Positions 26,553 to 35,300 of a stretch of DNA of 64,000 nucleotides are shown one piece after another; position 1 is the first letter of the stretch, and every line of letters starts with the position of its first letter. The notes beneath the pieces are model-generated. The model was not told the origin of the DNA and did not search any database. It worked only from the letters and a program-made list of their open reading frames with translations. Source of the stretch: Ornithinimicrobium tianjinense (lineage in GTDB: Bacteria; Actinomycetota; Actinomycetes; Actinomycetales; Dermatophilaceae); the NCBI RefSeq assembly GCF_014636495.1, contig NZ_BMEM01000002.1, positions 186,001-250,000 of the forward strand. Direction: 5' to 3'. A program made the translations under genes and the position numbers.

Positions 26553-28193
26553 CTACTTCTTGCCGGGGTCGAGGAACTTCTCGAACCCGGCGGGCAGCTT
26601 CAGCCCGGACAGGTCCGCCCCGGCGCCGGCCTGGTCGGCACCGAACGCGCTGCCGGCGCCTGCGCCGAAGGCGTTCTCGATCGAGGCCTCGCGGGCCGCC
26701 TGCTGCTTCTGGGCGGCCTCCCGCTCCTGCTGGGCGCGCCTGGCCGGGTTGCCCGACTTCCCCTTCTTCTTCGGAGCCGCCTTGCCGCGCTTGCCGCCGC
26801 CGGGCCCACCGAGGCCGGGCATGCCCGGCATACCGGGGATGCCGCCGCCCTTCTTGAGCTGGCGCATCATCTTCTGCGCCTCGCCGAAGCGCTCGATGAG
26901 CTGGTTGACCTCGGAGACCTGCACGCCGGAGCCCCGCGCGATGCGGGCGCGGCGCGAGCCGTTGATCTGCTTGGGGTGGTGCCGCTCGAAAGGCGTCATG
27001 GAGCGGACCATCGCCTCGACCCGGTCGAACTCCCGCTCGTCAAGGGCGTCGAGCTGGGCGCGCATGCCCTGCATGCCGGGCATCATGCCGAGCATCTGCT
27101 TGAGCGAGCCCATCCGCTTGATCGCGGCCATCTGGTCGAGGAAGTCCTCGAAGGTGAAGTCCTCGTCCGCCAGGAACTTGCGGGTCATCTCCCGCGCCTG
27201 CGCCGCGTCGAAGGCCTTCTCGGCCTGCTCGATCAGGGTGAGGACGTCACCCATGTCCAGGATGCGGGAGGCCATCCGGTCGGGGTGGAAGAGCTCGATG
27301 TCCTTGACGCCCTCGCCGGTCGAGGCGTAGAGGATCGGCTGGCCGGTCACGGTCGCGACCGACAGCGCGGCACCACCGCGGGCGTCACCGTCGAGCTTGG
27401 TCAGGACCGAGCCGGTGATCCCGACCCCGTCGCTGAACGCCTTGGCGGTCTCGACCGCGGCCTGGCCGATCATCGCGTCGATGACGAACAGGACCTCGTC
27501 CGCGTCGGTCTCGATCCGGATGTCGCTGGCCTGGCGCATGAGGTCGACGTCGACGGCGAGACGACCGGCGGTGTCGATGATGACGACGTCGTGGCCCTTG
27601 CGGCGGGCCTCCTCGACGCCGTCGACGGCCACGTCCACCGGGTCGCCGAACGAGCGCGTGCCCTCGCCCGACTCCAGCGCGGCGTCGTGGCCGAAGACGT
27701 TGCCCCGCTCGGGCGCGAAGACGCTGACGCCGGCCCGCTCGCCGACGACCTCGAGCTGGGTGACGGCGTTGGGGCGCTGCAGGTCGGCCGCGACGAGCAG
27801 GGGGGTGTGGCCCTGCCCCTTGAGCAGGTGGGCCAGCTTGCCCGCGAACGTGGTCTTGCCCGACCCCTGCAGACCCGCCAGCATGATGACGGTCGGGGGG
27901 TTCTTGGCGAGGTTCAGCCGCCGCGTCTGGCCGCCCAGGATGGCGACGAGCTCCTCGTTGACGATCTTGACGATCTGCTGCGCCGGGTTCAGGGCCTGGT
28001 GCACCTCGGCGCCGAGCCCCCGCTCGCGGACGCGGCCGGTGAACTCCTTGACGACCGGCAGCGCGACGTCGGCGTCGAGGAGCGCGAGCCGGATGTCGCG
28101 GATCGTCGCGTTGAGGTCGGACTCGGTGACGGTGCCCTTGCGCTTGAGGTTGCGGAAGGTGAGCGTCAGGCGGTCGGAGAGGGAGTTGAACAC
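26553..28193 (-). CDS. ffh: Signal recognition particle protein Ffh
   Basis: A 546-residue SRP54 GTPase that binds signal peptides and 4.5S RNA for co-translational targeting. The N domain is followed by the G domain with GLQGSGKTTFAGKLA, DLQRPNAV, DTAGRLAVD and TKLDGDARGG. A Met-rich M domain follows (KQMLGMMPGMQGM; HPKQINGSRRARIARGSG). The C-terminus is a Gly/Pro/Lys-rich tail. GTG at 28193 gives MFNSLSDRL; it lies 6 nt after TATCCT, so it is probably leaderless and shares a tiny divergent promoter with the next gene. Confidence 0.96.
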   Translation of the reverse strand: MFNSLSDRLTLTFRNLKRKGTVTESDLNATIRDIRLALLDADVALPVVKEFTGRVRERGLGAEVHQALNPAQQIVKIVNEELVAILGGQTRRLNLAKNPPTVIMLAGLQGSGKTTFAGKLAHLLKGQGHTPLLVAADLQRPNAVTQLEVVGERAGVSVFAPERGNVFGHDAALESGEGTRSFGDPVDVAVDGVEEARRKGHDVVIIDTAGRLAVDVDLMRQASDIRIETDADEVLFVIDAMIGQAAVETAKAFSDGVGITGSVLTKLDGDARGGAALSVATVTGQPILYASTGEGVKDIELFHPDRMASRILDMGDVLTLIEQAEKAFDAAQAREMTRKFLADEDFTFEDFLDQMAAIKRMGSLKQMLGMMPGMQGMRAQLDALDEREFDRVEAMVRSMTPFERHHPKQINGSRRARIARGSGVQVSEVNQLIERFGEAQKMMRQLKKGGGIPGMPGMPGLGGPGGGKRGKAAPKKKGKSGNPARRAQQEREAAQKQQAAREASIENAFGAGAGSAFGADQAGAGADLSGLKLPAGFEKFLDPGKK

Positions 28194-28199
28194 CCGGTA

Positions 28200-28209
28200 A
28201 GGATACGTT
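28200..28209. promoter_or_regulatory. Overlapping divergent -10 elements for ffh and the MpaB-family gene
   Basis: On the minus strand TATCCT (28205-28200) is 6 nt from the ffh GTG. On the plus strand TACGTT (28204-28209) is 6 nt from the GTG at 28216. The two hexamers share bases 28204-28205, and only 22 bp separate the two start codons. Each -35 region would lie inside the other gene. Confidence 0.6.
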
Positions 28210-28215
28210 GGACGC

Positions 28216-29115
28216 GTGCGGTCCCCCATCTCCGTCGCCAGGCGCGGCCTGGCCGAGTCCCTGCGCAGGAGGGTCGCCGGCCCGGACGCCGAGCGACGCG
28301 CCCACGCGATCTGGCTGGCTCCCGGCGAGCGCCGGTTCGCCCCCGACGACCCCATCTGCCGCGTCCAGGGCCATGCCGGGATGTATGCCGGCGGCATCCG
28401 GGCGCTGCTGCTCCAGTCGCTGCACCCGCTGGCGATGGCGGGGGTCGGCGAGCACTCGGGCTACCGCGACGACCCATGGGGGCGTCTGCAGCGCACGAGC
28501 GAGTTCCTCGCGATGACCACCTTCGGTCCGTCGGAGTCGGCGGAGCGGATCCTGGACAAGATCAACCGGATCCACGAGACCGTCTCAGGGTCGGACCGGC
28601 AGGGGCGTCCCTACTCCGCCACCGACCCGCACCTGCTGCGCTGGGTGCACGTGGCCGAGATCGACAGCTTCCTCGTCGCCCACCAGCGCTACTCCCGCAC
28701 GCCCCTCACCGCGGCCGAGGCCGACCGCTACGTCGACCAGGCGGCGTATGTCGCGACCCGCCTCGGGATCGCCGACCCCCCGCGCACCGTGCAGGCGCTC
28801 CAGGAGTCGCTCGCGGCATACCGTCCCGAGCTGGAGACGACGCCGGGCGCCCTCGACGTGGTCCGCTTCCTGCTGCACGACCCGCCGCTGCCCGCTGCGG
28901 CTCGGCCCGGTTTCTGGATGCTCGCGGCCGGGGCTGTCGAGCTGCTGCCGGAGTATGCGCGCGAGATGCTCGGTCTGCGCTATCCGACACCGTTGCTGCG
29001 CGGCGTGGCCGCCCCGCTGGGCCGCATCGGCACGGCCGCCGTGGCCTGGGCTCTCGACGACCCCGACGAGCCGCGCAACCGCCCCGGCAGCTCCGCCGTC
29101 CGAGCAGAGGCCTGA
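28216..29115 (+). CDS. Oxygenase MpaB family protein (DUF2236)
   Basis: A 299-residue protein with the DUF2236 pattern: GHAGMYAGGIRALLLQSLHPLAMAG is the start of the conserved region, followed by GRLQRTSEFLAMTTFG, DPHLLRWVHVAEIDSFL and YVDQAAYV. The family includes fungal MpaB, a membrane-linked oxygenase; bacterial members are mostly uncharacterised and may bind heme. It starts with GTG at 28216, probably leaderless. A 59-bp palindrome begins 6 bp after its stop. Confidence 0.85.
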   Translation: MRSPISVARRGLAESLRRRVAGPDAERRAHAIWLAPGERRFAPDDPICRVQGHAGMYAGGIRALLLQSLHPLAMAGVGEHSGYRDDPWGRLQRTSEFLAMTTFGPSESAERILDKINRIHETVSGSDRQGRPYSATDPHLLRWVHVAEIDSFLVAHQRYSRTPLTAAEADRYVDQAAYVATRLGIADPPRTVQALQESLAAYRPELETTPGALDVVRFLLHDPPLPAAARPGFWMLAAGAVELLPEYAREMLGLRYPTPLLRGVAAPLGRIGTAAVAWALDDPDEPRNRPGSSAVRAEA

Positions 29116-29120
29116 CGCAG

Positions 29121-29179
29121 GACAGGAAAATGCACCTGATGCGCCGTCGTCGACGGTGTCTCAGGTGCATTTTCCTGTC
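29121..29179. repeat. 59-bp palindrome between the MpaB-family gene and ftsY
   Basis: Arms 29121-29139 and 29161-29179 are perfect 19-bp inverted repeats containing GGAAAATGCACC, much richer in A+T than the surroundings. The 21-nt loop contains its own hairpin, CCGTCG-T-CGACGG (29144-29156). It may be the terminator of the upstream gene or a small mobile palindromic unit. Confidence 0.85.
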
Positions 29180-29250
29180 TTCGGGAAGCGGGGTACCGGC
29201 TTCCGCGCCGCCCTCCGGTCCTCGCTCCGCTGCGGGTCCTCGCGCGGCTG

Positions 29251-29421
29251 TCAGCCGACGAACACTCCTGTCGGCTTCCGCGGCCCCCTGCGGGCCTCGC
29301 TCGTCCCTCGCTCGTGTCCTCGGCGACCGGTCAGCCGACGAACACTCCTGTCGGCTTCCGCGGCCCCCTGCGGGCCTCGCTCGTCCCTCGCTCGTGTCCT
29401 CGGCGACCGGTCAGCCGACGA
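29251..29421. repeat. 80-bp tandem repeat at the 3' end of ftsY
   Basis: TCAGCCGACG recurs at 29251, 29331 and 29411. The two full 80-bp copies (29251-29330 and 29331-29410) appear identical, and the third partial copy is the ftsY stop and last codons. A degenerate copy is visible at about 29192-29250. Each unit holds GGCCC-CCTGC-GGGCC and GCCGAC...GTCGGC inverted repeats. No protein-coding role is likely. Confidence 0.9.
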
Positions 29422-30610
29422 TCGCGCTGACGAACGCCTCCGGGTCGAAGGGCGCCAGGTCGTCCGGGCCCTCGCCAAGGCCGATGAGCTTGACCGGGAC
29501 ACCGAGCTTGCGCTGGACGTTGACGACGATGCCGCCCTTGGCCGTGCCGTCCATCTTGGTCAGCACGATGCCGGTGATGTCGACCTCCTTGGCGAACTCC
29601 TCGGCCTGACGCATGCCGTTCTGACCAGTGGTGGCGTCGAGCACCAGCAGGACCTCGCCCACGGGCGCCTGCTTCTCGACGACCCGCTTGATCTTGCCGA
29701 GCTCGTCCATGAGCCCCCGCTTGGTGTGCAGCCGGCCCGCCGTGTCGATGAGCACGACGTCGGCCTCCATCTCCACACCGGCCTTGACCGCCTCGAAGGC
29801 CACCGAGGCAGGGTCGGCACCCTCCTGGTGCGAGCGGACGGTCGGCACCCCCACCCGTTCCCCCCACGTCGTGAGCTGGTCCGCGGCTGCGGCGCGGAAG
29901 GTGTCCGCCGCCCCGAAGATGACGTCCTTGTCCTCGGCCACGAGCACCCGCCCGAGCTTGCCGACGGTGGTCGTCTTGCCCGTGCCGTTGACACCGACCA
30001 CGAGGATGACCGCGGGGTGCCCGTCCTCGCGGCTCGCGGCGATCCGGCGGTCCATCGACGGGTCGACGAGCCGCAGCAGGTCCTCGTGCAGCCACTGCCG
30101 GACCTGGGCCGGGTCGGTGGTGCCGTCGACCCGCACCTGGGTCCGCAGCGAGTCGACGAGCTCCTGGGTGGCCTCGACGCCGAGGTCGGAGGCGAGCAGG
30201 GTGTCCTCGACCGCTTCCCAGTCCTCGTCGCTCAGGCCCCCGCGGGAGAGCAGCGCCAGCAGGGCGTTGCCGATCGCGGAGTTGGAGCGCGCCAGGCGGG
30301 CGCGCAGCCGCTGCAGCCGCCCCCGGGCCGACTCGGGGCGCTCCAGCCCCGGCGCCACGGGCGCCTCGGGCTCCTCGACGAGGACTCCGCCGCCGCGGTT
30401 GGGGACCTCGGTCCCCGCGTCCGCAGCGCGGTCGCGGTCGTCGACCAGGACGTCGCCCTCGCGCCTGCCGGTGCGCGGCAGCGTCGGCGACGCCCCTCGA
30501 CCACCGCGTCCGCGCACCAGCGCCACCAGCACGCCTAGCGCGCCGACGACCACGACGGTGACGAGGGTCAGGATCTCCCAGAGCTCATTGATCGGTCCCA
30601 CGGGCGCCAT
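29411..30610 (-). CDS. ftsY: Signal recognition particle receptor FtsY
   Basis: A 399-residue SRP-receptor GTPase. The N-terminus MAPVGPINELWEILTL plus VVVVGALGVLVAL is a membrane anchor. A charged linker follows, then the N domain and G domain: VVGVNGTGKTTTVGKL, ADTFRAAAADQL, DTAGRLHTKRGLM and TKMDGTAKGG. It ends SAIVG. I chose ATG at 30610, since an upstream GTG at 30655 lies inside the terminator hairpin of the neighbour. The termination codon forms the first bases of the 80-bp repeat. Confidence 0.95.
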   Translation of the reverse strand: MAPVGPINELWEILTLVTVVVVGALGVLVALVRGRGGRGASPTLPRTGRREGDVLVDDRDRAADAGTEVPNRGGGVLVEEPEAPVAPGLERPESARGRLQRLRARLARSNSAIGNALLALLSRGGLSDEDWEAVEDTLLASDLGVEATQELVDSLRTQVRVDGTTDPAQVRQWLHEDLLRLVDPSMDRRIAASREDGHPAVILVVGVNGTGKTTTVGKLGRVLVAEDKDVIFGAADTFRAAAADQLTTWGERVGVPTVRSHQEGADPASVAFEAVKAGVEMEADVVLIDTAGRLHTKRGLMDELGKIKRVVEKQAPVGEVLLVLDATTGQNGMRQAEEFAKEVDITGIVLTKMDGTAKGGIVVNVQRKLGVPVKLIGLGEGPDDLAPFDPEAFVSAIVG

Positions 30611-30641
30611 CCTCGCAGACGCCCCTGACACTTCCCCAACG

Positions 30642-30675
30642 TCGGAGCCGGGCACCTCGCGGCGCCCGGCTCCGA
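30642..30675. terminator. Terminator after the small membrane protein gene
   Basis: A 12-bp perfect stem (30642-30653 with 30664-30675) has a 10-nt loop. It lies between the gene at 30731-31018 and ftsY, both on the minus strand, and insulates ftsY. Confidence 0.75.
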
Positions 30676-30717
30676 TCGTTCAGGGATCCGGTCGTTCAGG
30701 GATCCGGTCGTTCAGGT
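30676..30717. repeat. 16-bp direct repeats next to a terminator
   Basis: TCGTTCAGGGATCCGG occurs at 30676 and 30692, with a third partial copy at 30708 (TCGTTCAGGT). The block directly abuts the terminator stem at 30675 and the coding end of the next gene. Confidence 0.8.
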
Positions 30718-30730
30718 ATGTCGTCCGCGC

Positions 30731-31018
30731 TCAGCTCGCGCGGCGCACCTCGGACGGCTCGTCCTCGGCGGGCTCGGTCGGCTCGGCATAGACCTTGTCC
30801 CGGACCACCCGCCGGGTCTTCTCGGCTGCCGTCCCCACGAGCTCCCCGCTGCGGGCGCGGACCTTCTCGGTCGTGCGCCGCGCCCCGGCGATGAGCTCCT
30901 CCCCCTCCGGGGTCCAGAACTCGCCTCGCCCCTCGCGACGCGCCTCGAGCATGACGTAACCGACGACACCGGAGCCGATGGCGACGCAGAACAGCATGGA
31001 CAGCACGAGAGCGAGCAT
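30731..31018 (-). CDS. Small single-pass membrane protein, unknown function
   Basis: A 95-residue protein beginning MLALVLSMLFCVAIGSGVVG, an N-terminal membrane segment, followed by a basic/acidic cytoplasmic part (RARSGELVGTAAEKTRR). I do not recognise a family. ATG at 31018 is chosen because it opens directly on the hydrophobic segment. A GTG at 31063 would add a Cys/His-containing leader with no support. It lies between ftsY and a PPOX-family gene. Confidence 0.65.
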   Translation of the reverse strand: MLALVLSMLFCVAIGSGVVGYVMLEARREGRGEFWTPEGEELIAGARRTTEKVRARSGELVGTAAEKTRRVVRDKVYAEPTEPAEDEPSEVRRAS

Positions 31019-31147
31019 GTGACCAGTGTGACAACGACAGTGGCCCCTGACCAACCCGAACACCCCGCGTGTCCCTGATCCGACGGGCCCGACCGGTCCG
31101 CCATGCAGCGACGGAGCGTGAAGGACGTGAGACGCCTCACACCCGGG

Positions 31148-31804
31148 TCAGGAGCCTCCGGCGGCCGCCCCGCGCGCCACCCGCTCCCGCACCGACGCGG
31201 GCACCGGCTCCCCCTGGCAGCGCTCGTCCGCGACCGGCTCGTCGGCGACGACCCGCAGCGGCACCACGCCCGTCCAGGCCGTCGTCCCGGGCGGAGCGGC
31301 GCCAGGTCCACCGGTGCGGACCTTGACCAGCCACTCGCCGTCGGTGATCGCCATCGCCATCACCTGCGTGGCCGCCAGCTCCTTGTCGGTCATGGGCACG
31401 ACCTCCTCGCCCCGACCGGGCAGGACGGCGTCGGACACCCGTTCCAGCGCACGCCGCCGCTCGTCGGGGTCGACGATCGGCTCGAGCGTGCCGTAGACGA
31501 CCGCGGAGCGGTAGTTGGCCGAGGAGTCGAAGGTGTTGTGGGCGACGACCACGCCGTCCAGGTGGACGACGCTGACCGCCGCGGGCGCCCCGGCTGCGAC
31601 GTGCCGCAGCGCGCCCGCGCCCGTGGACCCGTGCAGGAGGATCCGGTCGCCGTCGCGCACCGCGAGCATCGGCACCACCCACGGCGCCCCGTCGACGACG
31701 GTCGAGAGGGTCGCGACCAGCGTGGCGTCGAGGACGGCGTCGAGATCGGCGCGCTCGGTGCGCGACCTCTCGGGCAGGCGGCGGATGCGTCGGGGTGCGG
31801 TCAC
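31148..31804 (-). CDS. Pyridoxamine 5'-phosphate oxidase-family flavin-binding protein
   Basis: A 218-residue split-barrel protein. The segment ATLSTVVDGAPWVVPM, then LLHGSTGAGALRHVAAG, then VVVAHNTFDSSANYRSAVVYG matches the Pyridox_ox_2 family that binds FMN (some relatives bind F420 or heme). The substrate is unknown. It starts with GTG at 31804, 6 nt after TAGGAT, so it is probably leaderless. It stands alone, next to a gene coupled to smc. Confidence 0.8.
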   Translation of the reverse strand: MTAPRRIRRLPERSRTERADLDAVLDATLVATLSTVVDGAPWVVPMLAVRDGDRILLHGSTGAGALRHVAAGAPAAVSVVHLDGVVVAHNTFDSSANYRSAVVYGTLEPIVDPDERRRALERVSDAVLPGRGEEVVPMTDKELAATQVMAMAITDGEWLVKVRTGGPGAAPPGTTAWTGVVPLRVVADEPVADERCQGEPVPASVRERVARGAAAGGS

Positions 31805-31810
31805 CCGCCG

Positions 31811-31816
31811 ATCCTA
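31811..31816 (-). promoter_or_regulatory. -10 element of the leaderless PPOX-family gene
   Basis: TAGGAT on the minus strand, then CGGCGG, then the GTG start at 31804. The spacing is the same 6 nt seen at other leaderless starts in this window. Confidence 0.5.
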
Positions 31817-32320
31817 CGGAGCCAGGTCCCGCAGGATGCGGACGAGCGTCTGCCGGGTCGACCCCACGAGCGCCGGGTCGGCCCTGCCCTCGCGCAGCGC
31901 CAGCGCCTCCCTCGCGGCCCCGGCCGCCTCCTCCGGCCGCCCCTCGTCGAAGAGCGCCTTGGCCCGGTGCTGCAGCACGAAGGCCCGCATGGCCTGGTCC
32001 TCACCGAACGCCGCCTCCGCGCGGTCGAGGAGGGCGTGCGCCGCGGCATACTCCTCCCGCCAGTGGTGCACGTGGGCGAGGCGGACCGCCGCGGCTCCCC
32101 AGCCGGGTGTGCCCTCCTCCCGGGAGGCGAGGACCCGCTCCCCCACCTCCAGCGCCCGGTCGAGCTCCCCGAGCATCCGCCAGAACGACACCGCGTCCGG
32201 CGCGTCGGGCGTCTCCTCCAGCCACTCCCGCGTGTCCTCGGTGGACAGCAGCTCCTCGCGCAGCGTCTCGTCGTCGATGACGTAGGCGGGGTAGGCACCT
32301 CCGCCGAAGACCTGGATCAC
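31814..32320 (-). CDS. Small TPR-like protein coupled to smc
   Basis: A 168-residue, mainly helical acidic protein beginning MIQVFGGGAYPAYVIDDETL. The Ala-rich helix pairs RALEVGERVLASREE, HVHHWREEYAAAHALLDRAE and RAKALFDEGRPEEAAGAARE look like tetratricopeptide repeats. I cannot assign a function. It begins with GTG at 32320 inside the smc stop (GTGA), so it is made from the smc mRNA. It could be a cofactor or just a passenger. Confidence 0.75.
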   Translation of the reverse strand: MIQVFGGGAYPAYVIDDETLREELLSTEDTREWLEETPDAPDAVSFWRMLGELDRALEVGERVLASREEGTPGWGAAAVRLAHVHHWREEYAAAHALLDRAEAAFGEDQAMRAFVLQHRAKALFDEGRPEEAAGAAREALALREGRADPALVGSTRQTLVRILRDLAP

Positions 32321-35300
32321 GCCGACTCCTCCGCCAGGGCCGCGGGCGCGACGTCCTTGACCCGCTGGCTGACGACCGTCGTCACGCCGTCGCCGCGCAT
32401 CGAGACGCCGTAGAGCGCGTCGGCGATCTCCATCGTGCGCTTCTGGTGGGTGATGACGATGAGCTGGCTGCTGTCGCGCAGCTCCTCGAAGAGCGTGATC
32501 AGCCGGCCCAGGTTGGTGTCGTCCAGGGCCGCCTCCACCTCGTCCATGATGTAGAACGGGCTCGGCCGCGCCTTGAAGATCGCCACCAGCAGCGCCACGG
32601 CGGTCAGGGACCGCTCGCCGCCGGACAGCAGCGACAGCCGCTTGATCTTCTTGCCCGGCGGGCGGGCCTCGACCTCGATGCCGGTGGTGAGCATGTTGTC
32701 GGGGTCGGTGAGCGTGATCCGCCCCTCGCCGCCGGGGAAGAGCCGCGAGAAGACCCTCTCGAACTGGGCCGCCGTGTCGTGGAACGCCTCGGTGAAGACC
32801 CGCTCGACCCGCTCGTCGACCTCCTTGACGATCTGCAGCAGGTCGGCCCGGGAGCGGCGCAGGTCCTCGACCTGCTCGACGAGGAAGGTGTGCCGTTCCT
32901 CCAGCGCCGCGAACTCCTCCAGCGCCAGCGGGTTGACGCGGCCGAGCTGGGCGAGCCGTCGTTCGGCCGCGCGCAGGCGCTTCTCCTGCGCCTCGCGGAC
33001 GAACGGCGCCGGCTCGGGGAAGTCGTCGGCCTCGGGGTCCTCGTCGGGCCCGGGCACGTGCGGGACCGGCAGGTGGGGGCCGTACTCCTCGACAAGGGTC
33101 TCGGGGTCCACCCCCAGCTCCTCGACGGCACGCGTCTGCAGGGCCTCGATGCGCAGCCGCTGCTCCGCGCGCGCGATCTCGTCGGCGTGCACCGAGTCGG
33201 TCACCTCGCGCAGCTCCGCGGCCACGGCCTGGGCCCGCGCGCGCGCCTCGGCGAGCGCCCGGTCCACCTCGGCCTGCTGCTCGCGGGCCGTCTCCCGCGC
33301 GGCCGCCGCGGTCGCGAGGAGCCGCTCGACGTGGTCCAGCAGGTATGCCGCGCCCGTCGCCACCGCGTCCGCCGTGCGACGCTCCTCCGCCCGCCGCGCG
33401 CGCCGGGCCGCGGCGCGCTGCCGCGCGGCCAGCTCGTTGCGGGCCGCGGCCTCCAGACCCTCGGCGCGGCCGGCGAGCGCCTTCGCGCGCTCCTCCTGGG
33501 TGCGCAGGGACAGGCGTGCCTCGGTCTCGGCGCTGCGGGCCCGGGCGGCGGCCTCGGCCAGCCGCTCGCGCTCGGCGGTGTCGGGTTCCTCTGTCTGGCC
33601 GGGCTCCTCCTCGGCGGCGGCGAGCCGCTGCTCGAGGTCGGCGAGCTCGGTCCGGGTGGCCGCCAGCCCCTGCTCGGCGGTGGTGATGGCCGCGGCGGTG
33701 CGTTCGTGCTCCGCGCGCGCACCCCGCATGGTCTGGCCGAGCTGGGCGAGCTGCTCCGCGACGGCCGTCATCCGCGCGTCGTTGTCGTGCAGGGCGTCGA
33801 GGGCGGTGTCCGCGGCCAGCTCCGCCTCGGCGAGCTCGGTGCGGGCCGTGCCGAGCTCGAAGGTGAGCCGCTCTGCCCGGGCAGTAGCGGCGGCGACGCC
33901 CTGGACGGCCTCGTCGTGGGCGGACTGCAGCTCGATCAGGCTGGGCGCGGCGCTCGAGCCACCCCGGACCCACCCGGGGCCGAAGACGTCACCCTGACCC
34001 GTCACGACGGTCAGGCCGGGCACCTCGCCGACCAGGCGGACGGCGTCGTCCTCGTCCTCCACCAGTGCGACGCGCTCGAGCAGGGCGAGGACCGCGCGGC
34101 CCACGGCCTCGTCGGGCGAGCTCACGACGTCCGACGCCCAGACGGCATACCCCGGCAGGGCGGGCCACCCGGCCCGGTCCACGTCGACCGCGGAGCCGGG
34201 GACCAGCAGCCCGGCGCGACCCTGGTCGTGCTCGCGCAGCCACCCCAGGGCGGCGCGGGCCGGGTCGAGACCGTCGACGACGAGGGCCTCCCCCGCCCAG
34301 CCGAGAGCGGCGGCGACGGCTCCCTCGCGACCGGGCTCGACGCGCAGGAGGCTGCCCAGCGCGGCGTGCACGCCCTCGACCCCGCCGGAGCCGCCGTCAG
34401 CGGCCGCCAGGAGGGCGCTCGCGCCGTCGGTGCGGCGCAGGCTCAGCGACAGCGCCTCGACCCGCGCCTGCAGGGCGGACTGCTCGGCCTGCGCAGAGCG
34501 CAGCTCCTGCATGATCCGCACCACCGCGTCCTCGGCGGCGGCGCGACGCTCCTCCGCGGCCTCGTGCTCCTGGTCCAGGTCCTCCTCGCCCTCCTCGACG
34601 TCCAGGACGGTGGACTCCAGCGCAGCGAACTCCTGCTCGGCGGCCGCGGCCCGGTCGAGCACCGCCTGGGCGGCCGCGGTGAGCCGGGCGATCTCGCCCT
34701 CCCCCGCCTCGACCCGCGAGCGGCGGGCTGCGACCTGCCCGGCCAGCCTGGCCAGGCCCTCGCGCCGGTCCGCGGCGGCGCGGGCCAGCCGCTGCAGCCG
34801 GGCCTGCTCCTCCGCGTGAGCGGCCTCGGCCGCCCCGCGCTCCTTCTCGGCCTCACCCAGGCGGCGGGCCAGGTCGGCGACGGTGGCCAGCAGCGCGGTC
34901 TCCTCGGCGCGCACCTGCTCGGCCTGGGCGCGGAGCTGCTCGGGGTCCCGGCCACCCTGGCCGCCGCGTCCGTGCTCCTCGCGGAGCAGCTCCTCCTCCT
35001 CGGCGCCGAGCAGCCGGACCCGCTCCCGCGCCAGGTCGCGGAGCGCGCGGAACCGCTCGACCAGGGAGGACAGGGCGTACCACCGGTCCTGCACCTCGGT
35101 CAGCGCCGGCGCGGCTGCCGCGCGCTCGCGCTCCAGGCTGGTCACCGACTCCTCCGCGCTCGCCAGCGCCGCCTGGGCGGCCTCCCGCCGACGCACCAGC
35201 GCCCGCTCGTCGGCCAGCTCCTGCTCCAGGGCACTCGTCAGCTGGACGAGGTCGTCGGCCAGGAGCCGCAGCCGGGCGTCGCGCACGTCGGCCTGGATGG

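Noticed and set aside
29251-29502. Small open frame ending in TGVFVG over the 80-bp repeats
   Set aside because: It arises because the repeat copies the ftsY stop region. The peptide is Arg-rich and has no ribosome site.
30610-30655. Longer FtsY starting at 30655
   Set aside because: That GTG lies within the loop of a 12-bp terminator stem, and the family N-terminus fits the ATG at 30610.
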